This document shows, one piece after another, positions 24,601 to 36,200 of a stretch of DNA of 64,000 bases. Source of the stretch: Carya illinoinensis (lineage: Eukaryota; Streptophyta; Magnoliopsida; Fagales; Juglandaceae); assembly GCF_018687715.1 (NCBI RefSeq), contig NC_056765.1:26619129-26683128 (forward strand). Direction: 5' to 3'. The stretch's first letter is position 1. Every line of letters begins with the position of its first letter. Made by a program: the position numbers and the translations under genes. The notes beneath the pieces are model-generated. The model was not told where the DNA came from and made no database searches. It was given only the letters and a program-made list of their open reading frames with translations.

Positions 24601-27600
24601 AACTTCGTGCACTTGTCTCCCTCCTTAAGCCATAGTGCCATCGATATCTGTCTCCAATAGATCTCTTCCATCAATAAAACTCGTTCAAGATCTGTGACTA
24701 CCTGACTCTTGCGAAGTTTTTCGGATTTGGTGAGAATTCTCGCCTCCTCCAAACCCTATAACTCCTCCAGAAGGGAGCGTCGTTGTAGTAGCACATTTCC
24801 AAACACTTGTTCATTCCATAGCTTCAAATCTTATTTCAGTGCTTTCAACTTTCTTGCCAATATGAAGCTTGGAGAGCCTTGGAACTCATAAGAGGACCAC
24901 CATTGCCTGACCCTATCTACAAAACCGTCAACTTTAAGCCACATATTTTCGAATTTAAAATACCTTATGCCTACTTGAATGCCTCCACAATCCAAGAGGA
25001 TAGGGAAATGATCAGAGCACACTCTAGGTAGTCGTCTTTGAGTTACATCAGGAAAGTGTAACTCCCAGTCTGGAGTGAGCAAAAATCTATCAATACTTGA
25101 CCAAGATGGGAGTTCTTGAGTGTTGGACCAAGTAAACGATCCTCCTGTTAGTGGGATATCCATAAGCACCTATTCTAAAATGAAGTCAGAAAATTCCCTC
25201 ATAGTGGGTGTGCTGTGGGAAATGATCAGAGCACACTCTAGGTAGTCGTCTTTGAGTTACATCAGGAAAGTGTAACTCCCAGTCTGGAGTGAGCAAAAAT
25301 CTATCAATACTTGACCAAGATGGGAGTTCTCGAGTGTTGGACCAAGTAAACGATCCTCTTGTTAGTGGGATATCCATAAGCACCTATTCTGAAATGAAGT
25401 CAGAAAATTCCCTCATAGCGGGTGTGCTGTGGGATATACCTGACCTTTCACTTGAGAAATGAGATACATTGAAATCACCCCCTATACAACTTGGTAACTC
25501 CCACCAACTAAGAAGTCCTGCCAATTCTTCTCACATTGATCTTCTTTCCGCATCAATATTAGAACCATATACTCCTACAAATGCCCATTAGAACCCATCT
25601 TCTATATTTATGAAGGAGCAAGACACTGTGAAATCACCCACACAATCCTCTAATTTTTCCACCACCCTTTTGTTGAACATGATAAGAACACCACCCAATG
25701 ATCCTTTAGAAGGTACATACGACCACCCAACATGATGCCCTCTCCACAAACGTCGAACTATTTGTTGTGTAATTAATTCTAATTTGGTCTCCTATCAGAT
25801 GATATCACCTTGTCATTGTCAAAGTAAGTTTCAGACTTGGAGCCGTTTGGCCTGCTCATTCAGCCCCCTTACGTTCCAAGATATAATTTTTGGCTTCATA
25901 TTGGAACCGTCATTGCCCTTCCCTTAAGATGCCCCAGCTAGAGCTCTGCTCCCCTATCTCATTGTTCATTGCCCACATAAGGGTTGGGAGACCTTCAGGA
26001 GACAAGCATATTGTAGTGGGTAATGGCTCTCGCGTCAGATTTTGGCATGATAAATGGTGCAGTGAACAGTATCTCAAAGACATTTTCCCTGCCATATTTG
26101 AGCTAGCACGAGTCAAGGATGCAGCGATAGCGAATTTGTTGGCTTCTTCTAGTGGCTTCCCTCAATGGAATGTGGATTTCGCTAGGGCAACCTAAGATTG
26201 GGAGTGAGGTTATCACAGAATTCTATGCGGCACTGTATTCTGTACGTATGATCGAGGGTACTATTCACAAGATGTTTTGAAGCCCTTCCAAGAAAGGTAA
26301 ATTCACGGTTAAATCATTTCACAAAGTTTTATAGAGCCCAGGCATGCCCACTTTCCCATGGAAGAGCATCTGGTAGACGAAAGCTCCTTCAAAAGCAGCT
26401 TTCTTTGTTTTGACAGCAGCATTGAGAAAATTCCTCACCACAGATAACTTAAAGAGATGTCGGCTAATGGTGTTGGACTAGTGTTGTATGTGTAAGAAAG
26501 ATGGGGAATCAATTGACCATCTGTTTTTACATTGTGAGATGGCCAGGACCATGTGGGCTATTTTTTTATAGGTCTTGGAGTATCATGGGTCATGCCCCGT
26601 AGATTGATAGATTTTCTAGCATGCTGGAGAGGCCTCTAATGAGATTCACAAGTTTCAGCAATCTGGAAAATGGTCCCCATATGTATGTGTTGGTGTATTT
26701 GGCAGGAGCAAAATGATAGAAGTTTGGAAAACCAGAAGAGAACAATGGAGGAGCTGAAAGTTTTTTTTCTTTAAAACATTGTTTTCTTGGGTGGGGCCAT
26801 TGTTTGTAATGGACTAAATGTCCATGACTTTTTTCGTTCAGTTGTAAACTCTAGTTAGGTACTTCTCATGTATACTCCCTGTGTACTTGGGTTTTACCTA
26901 TTATTATGAATAAACTTCTTGATTACTAGTTATAAAAAAAAATAAAAAAAATAAATAAAAATGGACTAACGCTACAAGGTAAGTAGCATGATCATAGCCT
27001 TCCACATAGTATGATAAACGACGTCTTTTATAAAAGCAATATGTATGTATGCCCTTCATTGGAAGCTTTCAATGTCATGTTAATATATGTTTTACATGCA
27101 TCATGATATGTCTTTTGCCTAAATAGGTGTTATCTCTTGTATACTCCCCGTGTACCTGGGCTATGCCTCTTCTTATTAATATATTATAATCGTTTACCTA
27201 TTAAAAAAAATGTATGATTACGATAAGTTATGTCATTATGTATTCTATGTGCATCATGGTAAGAAAGATAAAAGACAAGTTATGAAAGAAACTTTAAGAA
27301 TGGTCATAAGAGATGCACAGTGCCAATATAGTTATTGGTGGATGAGCAAGCCACGGATCTAAGTGTGATCTACCATAGTATGTTATAATAAGTTAAGTGG
27401 TTCCCCTTGTGGCCACAGGCAGTGGAACCAGTGCACAACCTTGCACACGGGGGTTAAGGTATGCTGGCCATTAAAGAAAGGAAAAGATAAGTTTAATAAG
27501 TTGTGCATGGTACATGTTGCATGTTTATGTTAGTATAATTATTAAGTATGAGCGCTTTCAAGAAAACCCTATATTTATTAGTTTACTATATGATGTACTA

Positions 27601-30600
27601 CTTATTAAGTATTCGACTCATTTTTTTGGTATGTTTTCATGTTCTAACGACCCCAGGTGAGATCTTTATGAGGATGGAGCTGCTAAACAGGACTTAGTCT
27701 AGGAGGCAAGACATATGACTAGATCATGTACAAAGCTTTTAAGTTAGGGTTTTTAAGGTACAAAGTTTAAGAAATTTTAACAAGTGCTTCCGCATACTCT
27801 ATTTTATATTTTCAGGATTTTAATAAAGAATGACTATTTTAAATTATAGAATCTTTTGTATCTGGCGCTTAGTTAAGAAGAAAATTTTAAAATCAAGGTT
27901 AGCAGCACTCTGGTTCCCCTAGAATTCTAAAAACGACTTTATTCTTTTAACCCTAGGGGGCTGGGTGTTACAATATTAATACAAAACACCAGCCATTGTA
28001 AAACACAAGATATTCATAATATCCATATCGCGGGGTAATAATAACAAAGAATGGACTATTCATGGAAGGAAAAATTTTACTCCAATTCCAAAGAGGAGGA
28101 AAGAATTACACACCACTTCTTGGAGCTTCAAAGGTGGTCCTGAAAGTGATCTCCATTGAGGGAAAAACTCTTCTGCTGAAACTGGTATAGGCTGAAGAAA
28201 TTTATTCAAGACTGCAGGAAGGCGAAGCTTGACATTGACCTACGATGGGAAAAATACAACATATAAAGTCACAGATGTTATCAAGCTTCATGTTTGATTT
28301 TTGGCAGAAGACCGCAGAAATAACATATATAAGTACCATATTGTTACCAAACTTGTAGGAGAAATCGAGAACTGCTACATCCCTACTAGGGCGGAGATTC
28401 ATAACTTCAAGTGGACATTGAACCTATACAACAACACAACACCAAAAAACTGTGAAGCACAGGATGAATACAGACAAAGGATAAGAGTGACCTAAATAAA
28501 CCAACAAACAATGATTCGATACAAGAATAACAAAGTCTTCACCTGAGCTCTGGGAGGAATGGTTTCCGGTACTAATGAGAGCTCCATTTTTAAATGGGAC
28601 GGAGGTAATATTATAGCCTGAACAGAAACAAGTGGAGAAGTATTCTTGTTTCCCAAGAAAAGAACAAGTCGCCCTTGATGTGCTCGCCACTCTCCTTTAA
28701 TGCCAATCTGGGGTAGTATTTAATAACAAAATTACCAAAAGCCTAGTATGCTAATTAACCTTTAAAAGTAGTTAGGCAGACATGAAATACTACCAAAGCA
28801 AGTATCTTAGGGTAAACTGCATCTCATCAAGTTTAAATATATTATAGATGAGTACTTGGGTATGCCTATTCTTATTAAAATAATCTTTTACTTATAAAAA
28901 AAATATATTATAGATGACAAAAGAACATTTAGAGGGAAGAGAGACCTGGATATGAGGATCCTCGTACAGAATGCCACTATCCTTCAAGCACAAAGCATGA
29001 AACCTTTCAGCAATATTTCCTATTGGCTGCAAAAGGAATAATGAAGTTAGCTACTTAAAAGTTTACTCAAGCACAATGAAAGTAAATCACTATTTCACAG
29101 CATATAGCTAGTCATACTAGGCCGTGTTTTAATAATGCTGATATATCCAAGTAAAAAACCCTACAGGATCTTGCTAAGAATATCTCCATCTTGGGAGGAA
29201 ACCAGTAATTTTTGGGGAAGTATTAAAGAAAACAGGAAAAAGATTCATAGGGAGTTGAGATTAATATTTTTTTATAAGAAATTTTCTTAATGCGAATAAA
29301 AGACTAGGCGAAGCCTGAGTAAGCAGGACGTATACAAGAGTATGCACCTAGATAGAGCTAAGGAGAAATAGATACAAGGAATGGGAAAGAAAAATAAGTT
29401 GACCTGCTTGAGCTTAACTTACGATTAACAACATCAGTTACTTATCCGATATAATAAAAAACAAAAAGATTGACACCATCAGGGCTGACCTAAGAAGCCT
29501 TTAGCTTTTGTAATGCAAGTGAGCCAATCCAGCAACTCATACTCTGCTGAAATCAATTTCTAACTATTTTGTTTGCATGAGCATGAGCAATGCAACGCTC
29601 AATTTGTTTGCATATCAATGGACTATGTCACTTCACTGCATATGGAATGTCTTATTCAACCCACTTCTTCCAATAAACCATACAGAGTTTCATTATAACA
29701 GTCGTTGTACCTGAACCGAATTTGTCTGCTCTCCAACAGGTACAATGGCTGTGGCTTCCACTGCATTTGGAACATCTTCCAATCCGGAGACTATATTTTG
29801 TTGAGACTGGACATCACTACTAGGAGGGCCTTCAATAGCCAGTGGAGCCAAGAGATCACCAAGGAGATCGGCTGAAGGAGGTTGGGGATCTACTATACTC
29901 AAAGTCCCATTCTCATGGGACAATCCTTGCTCTGCTAAACTCTGATCCTGTCAAGATAATCAAACACACATGATCAATTCCAGTTGAAACAACTAAAAAT
30001 TATAGATTCAGTCCTAAGATTCCATAATTGGTGAGAAAGAATATGCTAACAACGCTAGGGCTCAGGGAAAACAAAGAAAAATTATAATAAAATGAAAAAG
30101 AAAATTGAAAAGGAAGAACTAACCACATTACTGCTCATGCTGGGCATCTTTACCAGACCAAGCTGGGTGCTGGGTGGTGTCCCATTAGCAGGATGCTGGT
30201 CAGTCACAACCAGAGCACTTGATGTTTGCTGCTGGGCCCGCAATTTTATAGCACTTTGTTCCGCAGTATCAACTTCAGTATCCTCAGCCTTCTTGATCAA
30301 AGCAGACTAAATTTCAAAGATAATATCAGAAGTTAGTACCAAAATCCTTCAAGTGAGGCCTTTAACCAAAGCTATCTATGAAGTGATCACTCATCCTACA
30401 AAACTGCAAGAAAAATATATTGTCCTGGAATAAACTACACCAGAAGTACCTGTCGCTCAGGGAATTTGGGCATTTCAGCCAATATATCCACTAGAGCTGC
30501 ACCTTTCCTACTCAACACAAAATATTCAACAGCTCGTTGTTGTATTTCAGCATCAATGCAACTCTCATATCTACACAAATGAGAAATTGTGTTGAAGAAA

Positions 30601-33229
30601 CCAACAACATTCAGTAATATTTTCAACAATAGGTGCACAGCTAAAAGTCTCACTTGTTAAATATTCCCCAAATCTGATTCTGCAGCTCTGGGTCTGGGGG
30701 TTGGGTGTGCATTAAAATCTTGGCATATGTTGAAAGGAGAATGGGAATGGTAGACAACCTGCAAATAATTAAGGACTCTAAGATATAGTAGAATAAGACC
30801 ACAAATTAGTAAGATAAGGGGAAAAGGTAAGTGCCCTTACGATACAGTAGGAAGTTTCTCATGTAAGATGCTAAATAATTCCTTAGGACTACACCCAGGC
30901 CGTCTGGCCAAAAGGTGGCCAAATTCTCCAAGGAGATATGCACTGACCTGTTACACGTAAGCCAATTCCAAAATATATTTAAACATTAGTCCTAATTAAA
31001 ATTTTCTTTGAACGTATCAAATATTTTTTTTTTTTGGGCACCTGTCTAGTGTATCAAATATGCTTTATTCAGCTGCAAATGATTTCAAAAAATTATAAAT
31101 GGCTCAAGAGAATTAACCAATATATGGAGGTATATGATAACATACAAAAAAGAGCAACTAGCAAACATTCACAAGCTTCATGTAGTAAAGATATGTGACA
31201 CGACCCATGAACCCAACACAAACACAAGATGAAATTAGCAGGTTTGAGTTTAAAACCAAATCACATTTTAAGAAAAGCAGGGAGTTAAAATGTCTTTCAT
31301 GAGCAATCAACTAAGATGCTAAGGGAGGTAGCTCAAGTCAAGGGAAGACTAAAGGGAGGGCATTGTGAAGACGTTCTCGTAGTGAGTTTTTCGGGTAGAG
31401 GATTAGTTTTATGGGGAACAAGGGGCTGGGGTTGGGGAGGTGTGTTCCATTCTAATGCGGGCTTGGAGTTTTTGGGTAGTGTTTCACGGGCTCTCTAGTA
31501 TGGGCTAGGTGTTTTTTTGTATACATCCAGTGTACTTGATTACTCTTATTGATATATATAATATTTTTACTTAAAAAATAAATAAAAAATAAATAAAAAA
31601 AGGTTTGGATTTGATGTTAACAGGTTTGGATCAAAATAGATTAACCCGTTAAGACACGATTTATAAACGGGTCAATAACAGATCAACCTGCTTAACCCAA
31701 AATCAACCTGTTTTAACCCGTTTAGATTTTATTTCAAAATTATAATTTTATTTTTGTTGAGTTGTAATATTAGTATTTCTCAATATGCTTATATTTTTAT
31801 TATAAGGATTGTAATTCTGGACCTAATCTCATATTTGTTATTGTAGGGTTTATAATATTGGTTTTCTTATATGTCAAAATTTGAAAATTATTGATATTTT
31901 TTTTTAGTAGGTAGTCTTATTTTTTTAAGATATTGTAGCTACCAATAAATATAGATTTTAACTTTTCTGTGAAATTATGTTAATTAGGTCAAATGGGTTG
32001 TGGAACTAACTCATTCACATGGAATGGGGTTAAATGAGTCGTGTTAACCTATTTCTAATTAATTATTAAATAGGTCAAAACAGGTAACATGACACAACCC
32101 ATTATCTCAATGGGCAGGGTTAGGGTTTGAAAGTTTGACATGTTTAGCTTAACGGGTTGAGTTCAGATTGACCTATATAGTTGAATGTTCATAACTTTAC
32201 ACAACACGAACACGATCCGAACATACAATTTGCCACCCCTAAGCCTTCATGAGACATGGTATGAAACTCGAATGCCCAAATAAATCATGTAGAAAATGAA
32301 AAGTTGTGCAACTATGATAAGTAATTTGTTATAGCTCCCAATTCAGGCAATCCTCATTCAGCCTATTAGATTCATTCTCAATTTTTGAAGTAGTGATCCA
32401 AAAACAATAATAATTTCTAAACTAATATGGCAATGGCTCTGCTTCAGATACTTATGAATTATTCGACAATAGAACATTGGCAACAAGCTACGCATTATCG
32501 AGGCAAAGGACAAAACAAAGAAGAAGAAGAACTAAAAGATATATCTAGCTAAGAAATATCAATATCGTCATGAAACCATTGATAACCATTATAAAGCATA
32601 CGGACCTTCACCATTGTTTCATGTATAGCAGGCTTGTCAAGATAATCTCTTGCTTTTGCTGCTGCATAAGGCTGATTAAATCATGAAATATTAGTTGAGT
32701 AGTATAAATAGAGACATTTTTCATGTAATACATAAAATATATAAAGAAACAGGAAGAAATAAGGCATATATTATAAACATATTATTACCTGTAGGTCTTC
32801 ATTGTTTGTAACAAACTGCACAACACGAAACCATATGTCATCGCTAACAAAATCCCCAGCTTTATCAATCAATTGAAGAATCACATCCACGTACCTGTGC
32901 CACATTAAAACAGTATGATATCATTCACAAAGGATTCAGAATGCACGCAATACCATATAAAGGGCAAACATTCACTCGATAAACTTCAATTGAAGGTTTA
33001 ATAAATATCTAGAGCCTTGTTAATTATCTTTTTTAAAGAAAAATTTTATTGAAGTAAAGGAAAGCCTTATTAATTATCCAATAAAAGAATTTACTAAGTC
33101 ACATATGGAACCTCAAAATTCCAATCCTCACCATGAACAAAAGGCTAAGTAGGAATAACCAATCCATTTAATTTTCAGTAATTATTTATAACATGAACTG
33201 GGCAAAAATGGTATGTAGAAAATTCACAA

Positions 33230-33280
<51 letters not shown>

Positions 33281-36200
33281 ATCTGACTCAGTCATCCAGG
33301 CGTGTATCTACAAAATCTTCCCCAATATTCTCTTTGAATTCGATAATCACGAAATAATAGGTTCAAGACTCGTGATCTTTTGTGTTTTCCTTCAATGACA
33401 ATACCAAGCTGCCATCCCAGGTGAGCAGATAACAATGAAGAATGGAGATTCCAAATGGGAAATAAATTACTGCAGAAAGGACAGCCTGGCCTAGCATATC
33501 ATTTCTTTAGGTGGAAAACCCAAAACCCATTATCTACATTTAAATTGTCTGGTATACACGCATAGTAAAACCAGAAAGTTAACTGTCTTAGCTATCAAAG
33601 TGTCATTTTCAAAGGTCACAAGCTTTACATACCATTCGTAATTTAGATATCATTTTATCGATATCATGCTTTCAACATAGTTTTTTAATTCAATCCGATC
33701 CCAATTGCTTGCACACAGGAACCATGCTTACCATGACAAATCCGGGGCAAACTTCTCTGCAAGAATAGCAGCTTTAAGTGATAATTCCTCACGCATCGCA
33801 AATTCTGCTGTACTGAGATACTGCAAATGAAAAGAAACTGACTTGAGATTGAAACTAATTTGGCATGCTAATATTGGACAAAAATATAATTAAAACAGAT
33901 TTGTCTACCAATATCATAAAAAATTTAGCCCTGATCTAACATTGGCATACCTGCAATAATTCTTCAACTATGTCCTTTGCATTTGTAACATCGCACATAC
34001 CATAAAGCAAATCAAGAGCACGTCTACGAATACTGAGGGCGTTGATGTCAGAAAATCAGATATTAAAACATATAAAAACAGATACCTACACATCAAACAC
34101 ATGCTGGGGCAATCCTAACATCCCCAACTTTAAGTTGAGGCTAGCATACACCAATAGACAATATAATCAAAAAAATAAAAACGCAACAATAGAATATGTA
34201 TTACATCCAAAATAAGTCTTTCGCAAATAAAAGGTGGCAATATCGAGTATTCTTCAGAATGCAACTAATACATTACACAACAACATATTCAACCTGATAT
34301 CGGGATCCTTCAACGAGGTTATGATCTGAGCCTGATGCCTTTTGATGATATCTTGCACATCTGTTACCAACAACATCCGGGTCATATTTTCCTGCACAAG
34401 AACAATGTTAACATCAAGTTATCCAGTTACAAAGTAGCTATTAAATTTACCCTTTTGAGTTTAGACAAAAAAAGTTCTTCATGTATTATTGGTCATACCG
34501 CCTTGAAGGGAAAGAGAGAAGGGAGGGGGAGAGAAAATACTTTTTTTTTTTTATAAGTAATAAGAAATTTTATTGATATAAAAAAAGGCGTTATCCAGGT
34601 ACACCGGAAGTATACATGTGAAAACACCGCTTTAGGAACTAAAAACTGTTACAAGGAAATCATGGAAGCTGAGACCATTAAAATCTAAAGCAATGGCCCA
34701 CGTAAATAAAGTCTTCCATAAAAAACTCCTAAACTCTTCTACAAAGCGTTCATGATCCTCAAAATGTCTATCATTTCTTTCAATCCAGATACAACAAAGA
34801 ATACAAATGGGGGCCATCTTCCACATAGTTACAATTTGTGCCGTCCCTAAGATCCCTCTCCAACTTGCAAGTAATTCACGGCATTGTCCATACTAGCCCC
34901 ATTATGTAAAAAAAATAATTGCATGTATCCCAGGCAAACTCACAATTTAGGAGTAAATGGTCCACTATTTCCCCACTGTTTTTGCACATACAGCACCAAT
35001 CCACAATTATGAGACCACGCCTTCTTAAGTTATCAATGGTTAGGATCTTCCCAGGACTGCTGTCCAAACAAAGAACACAGCCTTGGGAGGTGCTTTACTC
35101 CTCCATTTGCTCTTCCATAAAAAGTTGGGCGAAGATTGGGCTATAAGTGTCTCATAAAAAGAACCTACCGAGAATTTCCCTCTCTTAGAAGGTCTCCATA
35201 CTAACTTTTCTTCAGCTTTAACAGCAGGAGAAATATTCTAGAGAAGGTTAAAAAATTCCACCAGCACACACTTTCCAATCATGAGCCTCCCTAGTGAGAT
35301 TGATGTTCCGCGCTTGAGAATCATGTGTAGAGATCCCCACAAGTCAGCCACCATCGCTTCTTTCTCCCTTGCAATTCTGAAAATAGTGGGGTAAGTAGCC
35401 TTAAGAGCTGTACTTATCAAAAAAAAAAAAGTAGCCTTAAGAGCCATGTCTCCCACCCACACATCATGCCAAAAACTGATCCTCTGGCCATTCCCCATAC
35501 ACAGCTTGGTATTACTAGAAAAAACCCCCCAACCTTTCCTTATATGCTTCCATAACCCATAACCCCACACCATATGCCCCCCTCCCCTCATTAGAGCACC
35601 AACCCCCCCTTGCACTCCCATACTTTGCATCAATCACCCCTTTCCATAAGGTTTCCCTCTCATAGTTATAGCGCCACAACCATTTCCCTAATAGGGCCTT
35701 ATTAAAGAGTCCTAGGGGATAGCACGGTCCAGTCCGGTCCGGTCTGGGAAAATGATAGACCGGATCGAACATCCCTAGTGATCGGACCTCGGTCCGGTCC
35801 GATCGGTCCATTTTTTTTTAATCAATTAATAAAAAAAATATTTAAAATACTAAATTAAAATTAAGTGACTTATTAAATGAGAATTACATAATAAATTGTA
35901 CAATTATTAATATATACTAATACTATATATTATAGTTATACATTAAAGAATATAATAATACATTGATCTAAATATATATAGTTATAGACTTAGTACTAAT
36001 ACTATAACTAATAACTATACTAGTAGTATTACTAATATACTATATGTTAATGATAAATTGGTAATACTATATTAAATAATACTCTATATAGTTATAGTGA
36101 TTTAATACTAACATATTAAGTTAACTATACTAATACTATTATAAATTTATACATATACTATAATTTATACTATAACTCTTATACTATGTTAATATATAAT

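Larger units (their letters stand above)
22342..26960 (+). mobile_element. L1-type LINE with internal inversion, nested in the LTR
   Basis: Ends in an A-rich tail (26932-26960). It is flanked by ATGGATTAACGCT (22329-22341) and ATGGACTAACGCT (26961-26973), a 13-bp target duplication with one mismatch. Plus-strand ORF1-like sequence spans about 22490-24200. The segment 25899 down to about 24549 encodes ORF2 on the minus strand: endonuclease start [14 protein letters not shown], then [19 protein letters not shown], then the [18 protein letters not shown] linker. From about 25900 the plus strand resumes with the C-terminal zinc-binding part ([23 protein letters not shown]) and the 3' UTR. The reverse transcriptase core is missing. 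Multiple stops; inactive. Confidence 0.8.
20065..27972. mobile_element. LTR element (probably a solo LTR) in intron 23, with nested LINE
   Basis: Starts TGTAACGACC and ends GGGTGTTACA, the TG...CA termini with a short TGTAAC/GTTACA inverted repeat. It is flanked on both sides by the 5-bp duplication ATATT (20060-20064 and 27973-27977). Without the nested LINE and its target duplication the element is about 3.3 kb. I see no gag, protease, integrase or reverse transcriptase belonging to it, which favours a long solo LTR, but a non-autonomous element is also possible. Short open frames at 20782-21696 look like fortuitous ones in GC-rich LTR sequence. Confidence 0.8.

Noticed and set aside
25890..26195. 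101-codon plus-strand frame that looks like a separate gene
   Set aside because: It is the C-terminal part of a LINE ORF2 (FWHDKWC block), not a host gene.
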